Origin: Hyphomicrobiaceae bacterium
Lineage (GTDB): Bacteria; Pseudomonadota; Alphaproteobacteria; Rhizobiales; Hyphomicrobiaceae
NCBI GenBank assembly: GCA_002919265.1
Contig: PKEY01000105.1
Location: forward strand, 1 to 64,000
Length of the DNA: 64,000 nt
Direction: 5' to 3'
The translations under genes and the position numbers were made by a program. Under the pieces are notes generated by a model. It did not search any database. It saw only the letters and a list, made by a program, of their open reading frames with translations, and had not been told where the DNA came from. This document shows positions 34,608-43,685 of this stretch, one piece after another (within the stretch, counting starts at the first letter, position 1; each line of letters opens with the position of its first letter).

Positions 34608-35207
34608 ATGACGGCGGTCCTCGTGCTCTACTACTCCTCGTACGGTCACATCGAGCAGTTGGCCTACGCCGAGGCCGAGGGCGCCCGCGAAGCCGGCGCC
34701 GATGTCACCGTGAAGCGCGTGCCTGAGCTTGTGCCAGAGGAGGTCGCGAAAAAGGCTGGCTACAAGCTCGATCAGCCGGCTCCAATCGCCAAGGTGGCGG
34801 AGCTGCCCAATTACGATGCGATCATCTTCGGCACGCCGACACGCTTCGGGAACATGACATCCCAAATGAAAAACTTCCTCGATCAAGCGGGCTCGCTTTG
34901 GGCCTCTGGCGCGCTGGTCGGCAAGGTCGCAACGGTTTTCACGTCATCGAATACGCAGCACGGCGGGCAGGAGTCGACGATCCTCACCTTTCACCCGGTT
35001 CTCCTGCATCTTGGAATGGTGATCGTGGGATTGCCATATGCCTTCCAGGGCCAAACGACCATGGCCGAGATTGCTGGCAACTCGCCTTATGGCGCATCGA
35101 CGATTGCAGGCGCTGATGGCAGCCGGCAGCCGAGCCAAATCGAGCTGGAAGGCGCTCGTTATCAGGGCCGTCATGTTGCGCAATTGGCAGCCAAGCTCGC
35201 CGGCTGA
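34608..35207 (+). CDS. wrbA: NAD(P)H:quinone oxidoreductase, WrbA type
   Basis: A 199-residue FMN flavoprotein that reduces quinones by two electrons. [12 protein letters not shown] is the phosphate-binding loop of the flavodoxin-like fold; GTPTRFGNM and [13 protein letters not shown] are characteristic WrbA segments. TTAGGAG precedes the ATG at 34608, so the longer in-frame start at 34551 is rejected. The 225-base region shared with the divergent otnK presumably holds both promoters; I could not identify clear elements in it. Confidence 0.93.
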   Translation: MTAVLVLYYSSYGHIEQLAYAEAEGAREAGADVTVKRVPELVPEEVAKKAGYKLDQPAPIAKVAELPNYDAIIFGTPTRFGNMTSQMKNFLDQAGSLWASGALVGKVATVFTSSNTQHGGQESTILTFHPVLLHLGMVIVGLPYAFQGQTTMAEIAGNSPYGASTIAGADGSRQPSQIELEGARYQGRHVAQLAAKLAG

Positions 35208-35228
35208 TGCCGCGATGGGCCAACGGCG

Positions 35229-35897
35229 CTAGCGGTTACGAACGTTGACGTTCACGGTCTGCGGTTTTCCGGAGGTCGCACCTGAGGCGTCCGTCACGAT
35301 GACGTCGAAGCCGGCGCGCTCTCCCGGTGAGCCGTCATGGCGGAAAATGACCTTGTTGGCCTCGAGGTCAGCCTGAGTGAATGTCTCGATGGCTGCTCCT
35401 GGCGCGTCTGCCATGGCAACGTGACCGTTGACGGCATTCGACACGGTAAACGTCAGATCCTTAGCCTCATCGTCAGGATCGATGGCTGTCAGATCCTCCA
35501 ACGTAATGACCACAGAGCGGCTGCGGTAAACTGTCAGGTCCAGATCGCCGCCGATGACGGGGGGTACGTTGCGCACCTCGGCGGCCAAACTTCCGCCCTC
35601 CTCCATGGCGAGCTGGCCGTACTGGACATTGCCGCTGACCTCACCGGTGCTCCGAATGTTGATCAGGTTGCGGACGACGACATTGCCCTGGAGCACGCCC
35701 GAGATGTCCGCGTTGTCAGCCCTTGCCCTGCCCTGGAAGCTGCCGCCTTCGTGAATGTGAACCGCCTCGGCGGAAAGTTCGCCGTGAACGCGACCATAAA
35801 TCTCTGCTCGGCGGCAATTACGGATTTTGCCAGTAATGAACGTGTCTTCACTGACAATAAGAACGCCCTTGTTCGAATCCACTGTCCGTCCCCCCAT
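35229..35897 (-). CDS. bactofilin fused to a cadherin-like (CSPG-type) repeat
   Basis: A 222-residue protein with two parts. Residues about 11-110 form a bactofilin (polymer-forming cytoskeletal) beta-helix: GVLIVSEDTFITGKI, AEIYGRVHGELSAE, HEGGSFQGRARADNADISG, INIRSTGEVSGNVQYGQLAMEEGG. Residues about 112-220 resemble a cadherin_3/CSPG repeat: VITLEDLTAIDPDD, FTVSNAVNGHV, FTQADLEANKVIFRHDGS and FDVIVTDASG. The second part is normally extracellular and calcium-linked, while bactofilins are cytoplasmic, and no signal peptide is seen. The start at 35897 was chosen by homology; a longer frame would overlap the upstream gene. Confidence 0.82.
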   Translation of the reverse strand: MGGRTVDSNKGVLIVSEDTFITGKIRNCRRAEIYGRVHGELSAEAVHIHEGGSFQGRARADNADISGVLQGNVVVRNLINIRSTGEVSGNVQYGQLAMEEGGSLAAEVRNVPPVIGGDLDLTVYRSRSVVITLEDLTAIDPDDEAKDLTFTVSNAVNGHVAMADAPGAAIETFTQADLEANKVIFRHDGSPGERAGFDVIVTDASGATSGKPQTVNVNVRNR

Positions 35898-35968
35898 AAC
35901 TCTTGGCCCGTCTAGGGCACAATTCCGGCAGGACTGAGACTGCCTCCATGCCGACAACTGAGGATCGC

Positions 35969-36502
35969 CTACTTCACGAGAGCCAAGACTTCGCGAAACC
36001 GGGGGTGATCGCAAGTCCTTAACCATTCGAATATGACCATCTCCGTGGTCACCAACTCTGCCCCGTGTCGCTCCGCGCGATGCAGTGCGGCCTCACGGTT
36101 TTCAGGCGTGCGGGAGCCAACGGCATCCCGAACGAGGCGCACCGCAAATCCCTTGCCGAGCATCCCCAGGACGGTCTGGAGCACGCACACGTGGGTCTCG
36201 CAACCGGCGACGACTACATTCCGCCGATCGGGCGGGAGAAAGCCATCCCAGCCTGACTCCGCAGTGGCATCGAAGTAGTTCTTGGCAAGCGTCGCCCCGG
36301 AAAACGAGGCCAGCTCATCAAGGTTGTGTCCAAGACCGGCGGGGTTCTGCTCTGTACCACGAACGGGGATGTCGAGCAGCTTGGCGGCCTTCGCCAGACG
36401 CACGGCGTTGGCAATCGCTGCTTCCGCCCCGCTGATGGCTGGCATCAGGCGGGCCTGGAAGTCGATGAGCAGCAGCACGCTGTTTTCCGGGGTAAACGTC
36501 AT
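35969..36502 (-). CDS. isochorismatase-like cysteine hydrolase
   Basis: A 177-residue cysteine hydrolase. The catalytic triad is visible as LLLIDFQ (Asp14), AKNYFDA (Lys74) and CETHVCVLQT (Cys106). Members hydrolyse isochorismate, nicotinamide, ureidoacrylate and similar compounds. The ligand cannot be read from the sequence. The gene starts 71 bases upstream of the bactofilin gene on the same strand and is divergent from the HpaB-like flavoprotein gene, with 89 bases between starts. Confidence 0.88.
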   Translation of the reverse strand: MTFTPENSVLLLIDFQARLMPAISGAEAAIANAVRLAKAAKLLDIPVRGTEQNPAGLGHNLDELASFSGATLAKNYFDATAESGWDGFLPPDRRNVVVAGCETHVCVLQTVLGMLGKGFAVRLVRDAVGSRTPENREAALHRAERHGAELVTTEMVIFEWLRTCDHPRFREVLALVK

Positions 36503-36591
36503 TTCCGCGTCCTCGAGTGGCGGGGTACAGCGTTTTCAGACTATCATCACTTTCAAAACAAAACGCCCTCAGCGAAAGAGGAGGATCGCCC

Positions 36592-38115
36592 ATGCTGATG
36601 TCGGCTGCGGATTATCGCGAAAGCCTGCGCCGCTATAAGCCGCGGGTGTTCGTGAATGGCGAGCGAATTGAGAGCGTCGCCGACGAGCCGCGCCTCGCAC
36701 CGGGCATTAACGCCATCGGCATTACGTACGATTTCGCCCTCCAAGAGCAGCACAAGCCGCTGATGCTTGCCCGGCAAGGTACGTCTGGCAAAATCGTCAA
36801 CCGCATGCTGCACATCGACGAGACATCGCAGGACTTGCTCTACAAGCTGGAAGCAGTCCGGCTGGTCTGCCGCGAGTCCGGCTGCGCCATGCGGTATCTT
36901 AGCCATGATGCCCTGAATGCCGTTTTCCAGGCGACCAAACGGACTGATCTCAACCACGGCACGGACTATCACCAGCGCTTCCTCGCCTACCTGCATCGTG
37001 TGCAGGACGAGGATTTGACAATTGCCGTCGCCATGACGGACGCGAAGGGCGATCGCTCCAAGCGCCCCAGCGTGCAGAGCAATCCCGACGTTTACGTGCA
37101 CATCAAGGAGCGGCGGCCGGACGGCATCGTCATTCGCGGCACCAAGGCGATCGTGACGGCGGCGCCCTATGTGCACGAATTCCTGGTCATGCCCTGCCGG
37201 ACCATGACCGCGGAGGATCGGGAGTTTGCCGTCTGCTGTGCAGTGCCGGTCGATGCCGAGGGCGTGACCATCGTGGCCCGCCCGGCAGGGCGCCCGGGCG
37301 AAAGCGCAGCGAAATTCTCGGCCAAGTACGGGCAATCGACCGGCGTAGTGATCTTCGACGACGTGTTCGTGCCATGGGATCGCGTGTTCCTAACAGGCGA
37401 GAATGAAGAAGGCGGCTTCCTCACGACGTCTTATGCCACCCACCATCGCCATTCCTGCATCGCTGCGCGAGCAGGCTTCGGCGATCTCCTGATTGGAGCC
37501 GGCGCGCTGATGATCGAGGCGAACGGTCTCGACCCGGAACGGCATAGCCATATCCGCGAAGCTATGGTGGAGCTCATCACCATCACGGAAGGCTTTTTCG
37601 CGTGCGGTGTTGCCGCGTCCGTTTACGGCATAAAAGATCCGGCGGGCTCGATTATGCCGGACCCCGTGTTCTCCAACATCGGAAAGCTGCTCCTGGCGAC
37701 CAAGATTTACGACATGCACCGGCTGGCGCATTACGTGTCCGGCGGTCTTGTGGTGGCGCTGCCCGGCCCCGACGAAGACCACAACCCCGAGACCCGAGCC
37801 TCACTCACCGCAGTGCTCGCCGGCCGGCCAGACATTCCGGCAGAAGCCCGGCTGGAGGTTGCCCGACTCGTCGAAGATCTGACGGCATCCTATCAGAGCG
37901 GCTGGTACTCGCTCATCTCGCTTCACGGCGGCGGGTCGCCCGAGGCCATGAAGCGTGAGATCTGGCGCAACTACCCGCTCATGGAAAAACGTGAGCTGAT
38001 CGAACGATTGCTCGACCGCGGCGTGCTCGATGTCGGCCAACGGGTCTCGAAACAGCCGGGCCGCTGCTGCGTGACAGGCTGCGAAGTGCCGGAAATTCCG
38101 AAGGCCGCGGAATAA
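36592..38115 (+). CDS. HpaB-family flavoprotein (4-hydroxyphenylacetate 3-hydroxylase-like)
   Basis: A 507-residue protein of the HpaB / 4-hydroxybutyryl-CoA dehydratase superfamily. Segments shared with HpaB-like proteins include GINAIGITYDFAL, FDDVFVPWDRVFL and ISLHGGGSPEAMKREIWR. The two cysteines at 93 and 98 and the HHRHSC block (284-289) do not have the C-x3-C and H-x6-C spacing of the [4Fe-4S] dehydratase, so I favour a flavin-dependent monooxygenase. A reductase partner (HpaC-like) is not in the window. AGGAGGA precedes the ATG at 36592. Substrate unknown. Confidence 0.85.
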   Translation: MLMSAADYRESLRRYKPRVFVNGERIESVADEPRLAPGINAIGITYDFALQEQHKPLMLARQGTSGKIVNRMLHIDETSQDLLYKLEAVRLVCRESGCAMRYLSHDALNAVFQATKRTDLNHGTDYHQRFLAYLHRVQDEDLTIAVAMTDAKGDRSKRPSVQSNPDVYVHIKERRPDGIVIRGTKAIVTAAPYVHEFLVMPCRTMTAEDREFAVCCAVPVDAEGVTIVARPAGRPGESAAKFSAKYGQSTGVVIFDDVFVPWDRVFLTGENEEGGFLTTSYATHHRHSCIAARAGFGDLLIGAGALMIEANGLDPERHSHIREAMVELITITEGFFACGVAASVYGIKDPAGSIMPDPVFSNIGKLLLATKIYDMHRLAHYVSGGLVVALPGPDEDHNPETRASLTAVLAGRPDIPAEARLEVARLVEDLTASYQSGWYSLISLHGGGSPEAMKREIWRNYPLMEKRELIERLLDRGVLDVGQRVSKQPGRCCVTGCEVPEIPKAAE

Positions 38116-38150
38116 TCGCGCAAGCGTGCGTTGGGTCCGCAGGTTGGACT

Positions 38151-39083
38151 TTAGCTCCGCTCACGCGGATTGTACGCGTGGCGCTGGCGCCATTCGGACA
38201 TGAAGTAGGCGAGGCTGTCGTCGATCTGATCGGGCAGAACGATGCGCACCGTTACGAGCTGATCGCCCACGGTGCCGGTCGTCGAATTGCGCACGCCTTT
38301 GCCGCGTAGGCGGAAGACGCGGCCTGAGCTGGTGCCCTTGGGGATCGTGAGCTGCACTCGACCGCTGATAGTCGGCACTTCCACCTTCGCCCCCAGGACC
38401 GCCTCGTCGATGGTGATCGGCAAATCGAGCGTGATGTCGTCGCCCACGCGCTTGAATTGCGGGTGCGGGCGCACCTTGATCTCGACCAGCGCATCGCCCG
38501 GCTCGCCGCCGCGGAAACCGGGGCCGCCCTTGCCCTTGAGCCGCAGCACCTGCCCATCCGTGACACCTTCGGGAACGGTCAGGTCCAGGATCCCACCGTC
38601 CGGCATGGTCACGCGCTTGCGGGCACCATGCACCGCCTCGAGGAAATCGATCTCGAGGGTATAGCGAACATCGCTTCCGCGAATGCCCCCGGCGAAACGG
38701 CTTCCCCGGGCACCGCGCATTCCGCCGAAGATCTCGGCGAAGATGTCGGAAAAGCCGACGTCCTCGAACTCCGGCGGCGGACCACCCGGCCTCGCACTCC
38801 GCCAACCAAACGGCCCGGCGCCCGCGCCTTGCTGTTGGTACTGATAAGCACGGCGCGGCTCGCCAGAGGCATCAATCTCCCCTCGGTCGTAGCGCCTTCG
38901 CTTCTCGGGGTCGCTCAGCAGCTCGTAAGCCGCGGAGACCTTCTTGAAGCGCTCAACAGCCGCCTTGTCACCCGGATTGAGGTCCGGGTGTAGCTCCTTC
39001 GCCAGCTTGCGAAACGCGCGGCGGATCTCGTCATCAGAGGCGTTCCTGGGGACGCCGAGGAGCGCGTAGGGATCTTCTGCCAT
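38151..39083 (-). CDS. DnaJ/CbpA-type co-chaperone without zinc finger
   Basis: A 310-residue class B J-protein. The J domain (1-70) carries HPD at residues 32-34. A Gly/Phe-poor linker and a Gly-Arg rich segment (GGMRGARGSRFAGG) lead to two C-terminal substrate-binding beta domains with PDGGILDLTVPEGV and KGKGGPGFRGGEPGDAL. There is no CxxCxGxG zinc-binding domain. It would stimulate DnaK and assist folding. It is 95 bases downstream of ppx on the same strand. Confidence 0.93.
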   Translation of the reverse strand: MAEDPYALLGVPRNASDDEIRRAFRKLAKELHPDLNPGDKAAVERFKKVSAAYELLSDPEKRRRYDRGEIDASGEPRRAYQYQQQGAGAGPFGWRSARPGGPPPEFEDVGFSDIFAEIFGGMRGARGSRFAGGIRGSDVRYTLEIDFLEAVHGARKRVTMPDGGILDLTVPEGVTDGQVLRLKGKGGPGFRGGEPGDALVEIKVRPHPQFKRVGDDITLDLPITIDEAVLGAKVEVPTISGRVQLTIPKGTSSGRVFRLRGKGVRNSTTGTVGDQLVTVRIVLPDQIDDSLAYFMSEWRQRHAYNPRERS

Positions 39084-39178
39084 GGCTCACAAGACTAGCG
39101 CTGGTCTCATGTCATCTCGCAAGAGCTTAGCACCTTTCGGCCAGGACCGCCGCAGATGCCTGCGGAATAATCCGGCCA

Positions 39179-40702
39179 TCAGGTTGTAAAGCGCACCTCC
39201 CCGGGCATATCGAGCAGCGACGCGAGGGCCTCGAAACGCCGCCGCAGCCTCTCCCCATCGAGATTGGCATAGGCTGACGGGATTTCGAGAACAAGGCTAT
39301 TGCCATCGTAACCGATCGGCGTGTGCGGGATGATGCCCGGCCTGCCGACAGACAGCATATGCGCCGTTCTTAGGGCAGCTCCCAAGACGCGCGCGCGCCG
39401 CAGGGAGCGTTTGTCCAGCTGCTTCTTGATACGCGACGACAGCTCGTCGGGGGTGGCTCCGCCTCCGCCGACGTGGCGGAAATAGATCGACATGGCCAGA
39501 AAGAAGCGGCCGGGATGATCGATGCCCGCCAGCGCCGAATGAGCAATCAGGTTGAGGCTCTGCTCGCCGCGGTAGTCGGGATGCGCGCGCCAGCCCACGT
39601 CTGAGATCAGACAAGCGGCATGACGCAGCCGGCGCTCTTCCGGTGTTTCGGTCGGACCGGGCGCGGAGAAGATGGCATCGGTCCACTTGGCGAGCTCATA
39701 GCCGTGCTCCGCCGATCGCGAGCGCAGCCGTGCAAGATCATCACAAAAGCTGAGCAGTGGATCCTTCAGGCGCTCCTCCTCCGGCAGAGTGTCATAGAGC
39801 AGACCTTCGCGGATGCCGAACACCGAGAAGACGACCTTCTCGGGCCGCAATCGCTTCAGCAAACGCTCCATGACCAGCGCCCCGAGCGGCAGGACTTCAC
39901 GCCGCGCTCGTGCGATGGCGTCCAGACCCTTCAGCTTCTTCCCGCGCCGCAGCTCCTCGCAAAACTCAAGCGCATCATCCGACGGGATGGCGTAGCCCTG
40001 CATCACCCGGAGCGGATAGTCAGTCTCCTCCATATGCACGCGAGCAAGCGCACGCCAGGTGCCACCGACGGCATAAAAGATGCGGCCGGGCATTTCGCCG
40101 ATCCACGGGTGGCGAGCGATGTGCTCGTCCACCAGCGCCAGCGCCTCATCCATTTGATTGCCCGTCAGGTCGATCAATCGCAGCCCGCCAAGCGGCAGCG
40201 TCGCAGCATTGCGAAACGTTGTGCCGAAAATGTCGATGAGCTCCAGGCTGCCGCCGCCAAGGTCCCCGGCCACGCCGTCGATCGCGCCGAAGCCCATCAG
40301 GACCCCTTCCGCGGCCAGCTCTGCCTCGCGGGCACCAGAAAGCACCTCGATCGCCGTGCCGCACGCGACCTCGGCCCTGGTGATAAAGTCTGGGCCGTCG
40401 GCGGCTTCGCGCACCGCTGCCGTTGCCACGGCACGCAGCTTTCGAACACCAAGGACGTCCGCGACAGCACGGAAGCGTCGCAAAGCCGCAAGCGCACGCT
40501 CGACCGCCGCCTCACCAAGCACACCCGTGGTCGCCACGGACCGGCCGAGGCCGCAGAGCACCTTCTCGTTGAAAATCGGTGTCGGCGCGCGGACAGCGCC
40601 CTCGTAAACAACGAGACGCACCGAGTTCGAGCCTATGTCGATGACGCCGACAGGCTCCAGCGCGCCCGTCCGCGTCTGGCTCGCGAGACCAAGCCTTTCC
40701 AT
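39179..40702 (-). CDS. ppx: exopolyphosphatase
   Basis: A 507-residue Ppx/GppA-family phosphatase that releases phosphate from polyphosphate ends. The ASKHA-fold motifs are GVIDIGSNSVRLVVY, VATAAVREA and VAGDLGGGSLELI. The C-terminal half resembles the HD-type extension seen in longer Ppx proteins. Adjacent to the ppk gene (15-base gap), it forms a synthesis/degradation pair. The ATG at 40702 is used; a TTG at 40720 would overlap the ppk stop. pppGpp 5'-phosphatase activity is also possible. Confidence 0.92.
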   Translation of the reverse strand: MERLGLASQTRTGALEPVGVIDIGSNSVRLVVYEGAVRAPTPIFNEKVLCGLGRSVATTGVLGEAAVERALAALRRFRAVADVLGVRKLRAVATAAVREAADGPDFITRAEVACGTAIEVLSGAREAELAAEGVLMGFGAIDGVAGDLGGGSLELIDIFGTTFRNAATLPLGGLRLIDLTGNQMDEALALVDEHIARHPWIGEMPGRIFYAVGGTWRALARVHMEETDYPLRVMQGYAIPSDDALEFCEELRRGKKLKGLDAIARARREVLPLGALVMERLLKRLRPEKVVFSVFGIREGLLYDTLPEEERLKDPLLSFCDDLARLRSRSAEHGYELAKWTDAIFSAPGPTETPEERRLRHAACLISDVGWRAHPDYRGEQSLNLIAHSALAGIDHPGRFFLAMSIYFRHVGGGGATPDELSSRIKKQLDKRSLRRARVLGAALRTAHMLSVGRPGIIPHTPIGYDGNSLVLEIPSAYANLDGERLRRRFEALASLLDMPGEVRFTT

Positions 40703-40716
40703 ACCGCCCTGCTGCC

Positions 40717-42894
40717 TCAATCCCTAAGGGTGAGCCTCACCCGCGGCGGCATGCTTTCCTTGAGCGCCTGTCCGCGACCCGAAAGGCTCGGGTTGGTCAT
40801 GAAATAATGGTGCGCGTTGAATGGTTCCTCGCCCGGTCCGGGCTTGATCCTCACTGAAGACCCGTCCGGCATGATCTGCCAGCTCTGCTGGTTGTCCTTC
40901 AGATTGGCCAGCATGATCTGGCCGAGGATCTGCTCGTGCACGGTCGGATTTTTGATCGGCACCATCACCTCGACTCGGCGGTCGAGATTTCGCGGCATCA
41001 TGTCGGCCGAGCTGATGTAAACGGCCGCCTCCGGCGAGGGCAGCGGATGCCCACGGCTGAAGCAATAAATGCGCGAATGCTCTAGAAAACGGCCCACCAG
41101 GCTTTTCACGCGAATGTTCTCCGATAGGCCGGGAATGCCGGGCCGCAAACAGCAGATGCCACGCACGACAAGATCGATCTCCACGCCGGCCTGACTTGCC
41201 TCGTAGAGCGAGGCGATGATCTGTGGGTCGACCAGTGCATTCATCTTGGCCCAAATGGCTGCCGGTCGCCCGGCCTTGGCGTGTGCGATTTCCTCGCGAA
41301 TGTGCTCGAGAATGCGCGCGCGAATGCCATGCGGACTCGCTGCGATCACCTCAAGGTCCTGCGGCTTACCGTAGCCAGTCACGAAATTGAATATGCGCGC
41401 AACGTCGCGCCCGATCGCCTTGTCGGCGGTGAAGAACGAAAGGTCCGTGTAAACGCGCGCCGTCTGAGGATGATAATTGCCTGTGCCGATATGGCAGTAG
41501 GTGGCAATGTCATTACCTTCACGGCGCACGACAAGGCCAAGCTTGGCGTGCGTCTTCAGCTCCATGAAGCCATAGACGACGTGGACGCCCGCCTTTTCCA
41601 TGTCGCGCGCCAAATTGATGTTCGTCGACTCATCGAAGCGGGCCTTGATCTCGACGACCGCCGTAACCGACTTTCCGGCGTCAGCGGCTTCCTTCAACGC
41701 TTCGACAATCGGGCTCTTGTTCCTCAGCGTGCGATAGAGCGTCCACTTAATGGCCATCACATTGGGATCAGCGACGGCCTGGCGGAGATATTGCAGCACC
41801 ACATCGAAGGATTCGTAGGGATGATGGACCACGAAATCCTTCGCGCGTATGGCGGCAAAAACGTCTCCGTTGAATTCGCGAATGCGATCAGGAAAGCGGA
41901 TGTTGAACGGCTTGAAGAGAAGATCGGGCCGGTCGACAATAATGAGCTGGGCGGTATCGGCAAGGCCGAGCAGACCTTCCTTGACGAAAATGGCCTCTTT
42001 CGAAACTTCCAATTCGCGCACAACAAATTGGCGCAATTCCTCTGGCATTTCTGCGTCGATCTCGAGCCGAATGACGTTGCCGCGCCTGCGCCGCTTCAGC
42101 TGGGTTTCAAAGGCCCGCGTTAAGTCCTCCGCTTCCTCCTGGAACTCGATATCGCTGTCCCTCAGCACACGGAATGCCCCCTGCCCCGTGATTGTGAACG
42201 AGGGATAAAGCTCATCGAGGTACAGCCCGATGACGTTTTCGATCCGCATGAAGCGGATCGCCTTCGGGTCGTCCGGATCAGCGGGCAGCCGGATGAAACG
42301 GTCGAGTTGAGACGGGATGGGGATGAGCCCCTTCATCACCTTCCCGTCCTGGTGAAGCATCTTCACCGCCAGGGTCAGCGCCTGGTTTTGGATGAACGGG
42401 AAGGGATGCGCCGGGTCGACGTTCATCGGCGTCAGGATGGGAAAGAGCCGGTTCATGAACTCGTCGTCGAGCCACACCTTCTCATGCGGCCTAAGATCCT
42501 TGGGCTCGACGATATGAATGCCGGCTTCGGCCAGCTCGGCGCGCAGCCTCCGCCAGCAGGCCTGCTTCTCGGCCACCAGCTCCCTCGCGAACTGGTTGAT
42601 CTGTTCAAGTTGCTGCTTCGGCGTCAGCCCATCGACGCTGAGTGTGGCGACCCCTGCCGCGACCTGCCCATAAAGCCCCGCGGCGCGCACCATGTAGAAC
42701 TCATCGAGGTTGGAGGCCGAAATCGACAAGAAGCGCAGGCGCTCCAGCAACGGATGGCGGCGGTTCATCGCCTCTTCGAGAACACGCCTGTTGAATTGCA
42801 GCCAGGAAAGCTCGCGATTGTAGAAGCGGGCCGCGCCCTTGGGCGGCTCTGGGAATTCGGTTTTTGGATCAATGGGCCTTTCGACAGCAGTCAT
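40717..42894 (-). CDS. ppk: polyphosphate kinase
   Basis: A 725-residue PPK1, which makes polyphosphate from ATP. The N-terminal domain begins [20 protein letters not shown]. Catalytic segments are [37 protein letters not shown] (active-site histidine) and [19 protein letters not shown]. Family length (about 690-730) is matched. It lies downstream of hdaA (101-base gap) and upstream of ppx on the minus strand. Confidence 0.96.
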   Translation of the reverse strand: MTAVERPIDPKTEFPEPPKGAARFYNRELSWLQFNRRVLEEAMNRRHPLLERLRFLSISASNLDEFYMVRAAGLYGQVAAGVATLSVDGLTPKQQLEQINQFARELVAEKQACWRRLRAELAEAGIHIVEPKDLRPHEKVWLDDEFMNRLFPILTPMNVDPAHPFPFIQNQALTLAVKMLHQDGKVMKGLIPIPSQLDRFIRLPADPDDPKAIRFMRIENVIGLYLDELYPSFTITGQGAFRVLRDSDIEFQEEAEDLTRAFETQLKRRRRGNVIRLEIDAEMPEELRQFVVRELEVSKEAIFVKEGLLGLADTAQLIIVDRPDLLFKPFNIRFPDRIREFNGDVFAAIRAKDFVVHHPYESFDVVLQYLRQAVADPNVMAIKWTLYRTLRNKSPIVEALKEAADAGKSVTAVVEIKARFDESTNINLARDMEKAGVHVVYGFMELKTHAKLGLVVRREGNDIATYCHIGTGNYHPQTARVYTDLSFFTADKAIGRDVARIFNFVTGYGKPQDLEVIAASPHGIRARILEHIREEIAHAKAGRPAAIWAKMNALVDPQIIASLYEASQAGVEIDLVVRGICCLRPGIPGLSENIRVKSLVGRFLEHSRIYCFSRGHPLPSPEAAVYISSADMMPRNLDRRVEVMVPIKNPTVHEQILGQIMLANLKDNQQSWQIMPDGSSVRIKPGPGEEPFNAHHYFMTNPSLSGRGQALKESMPPRVRLTLRD

Positions 42895-42995
42895 CTTGAG
42901 CTCCTGGCGCGACCGCGGCGGCGCAATCCGGGAAGCGAATATGATACAGCCAATCCGTTACGAGGCGATGATGGCAGAACTCGCGACGGCGGAGT

Positions 42996-43685
42996 CTATT
43001 GAGCGTCATTCGGCCAAAGACGGGCCAACACCTCAGCCACGAGCGCCCGGGTCACCTTTCGGCGGCTGGCCAGTGCGAGCCGGTCGATTTCCTCTACTGC
43101 GCGTGCGGCGGCTTCAGCGGATCGCTCGATCCTGAGAGCAAGATAGGAAATAACGTGCGGTTCGACCACAAGCTGCCGATCAGCAAATAGTTTTACCAGC
43201 AAAGCGCGAAGCAGCACCTCATCTGGAGTGGCAATGCTCAGCACCGGCACGGCCCTCAATCGGGACCGCAAATCCGGCAGCGCGATGTCAAGTTCACCCG
43301 GCGCTTGGCGGCTGGTCAACAGCACGGACAGCCGATGCTCCACCGCCATGTTCAGAATGTGAAAGAGCGTCCGTTGATCGGCGATGCCCCGATCGATGTC
43401 CTCAACCGCGATGGCCTTCCGCTCGCTGAACTGAGAAACGGCCTCTTCGCTCAGCTCGGCGGCCGGAACGACGAAGGCCCCCGATCGGGTTCGCCAGACG
43501 TTGACGAGATGACTCTTGCCCGCCCCCGCCGGGCCGACCACCGCCATGGCGCGGTGCGGCCATTCTGGCCAGCGATCGATGGCGAGCACGGCGGCTTCAT
43601 TGCATGCGCTGACCAGAAAATCTTCCGCGCCGTCTGCCACGCGATGTGGAAGTTCCAGTGTCAGCTGCTCGGGTGTCCCGCTCAT
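42996..43685 (-). CDS. hdaA: DnaA-related regulatory inactivator HdaA
   Basis: A 229-residue AAA+ protein related to the ATPase domain of DnaA. Near the N-terminus QLTLELP (7-13) is a sliding-clamp-binding motif. Walker A GPAGAGKSH is at 51-59, and Walker B is VEDID (94-98). A sensor-type arginine-rich C-terminal region follows. Hda/HdaA bound to the clamp stimulates ATP hydrolysis by DnaA and limits re-initiation; the Caulobacter protein is essential. It overlaps the perM stop by four bases. It lacks the C-terminal DNA-binding domain of DnaA, as expected. Confidence 0.92.
   Translation of the reverse strand: MSGTPEQLTLELPHRVADGAEDFLVSACNEAAVLAIDRWPEWPHRAMAVVGPAGAGKSHLVNVWRTRSGAFVVPAAELSEEAVSQFSERKAIAVEDIDRGIADQRTLFHILNMAVEHRLSVLLTSRQAPGELDIALPDLRSRLRAVPVLSIATPDEVLLRALLVKLFADRQLVVEPHVISYLALRIERSAEAAARAVEEIDRLALASRRKVTRALVAEVLARLWPNDAQ

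Noticed and set aside
36592..38115. Assignment as 4-hydroxybutyryl-CoA dehydratase
   Set aside because: The four iron-sulfur ligands are not in the required spacing.
39620..40807. 395-codon plus-strand frame opposite ppx
   Set aside because: ppx motifs on the other strand are complete; this frame has no initiation signal or family match.
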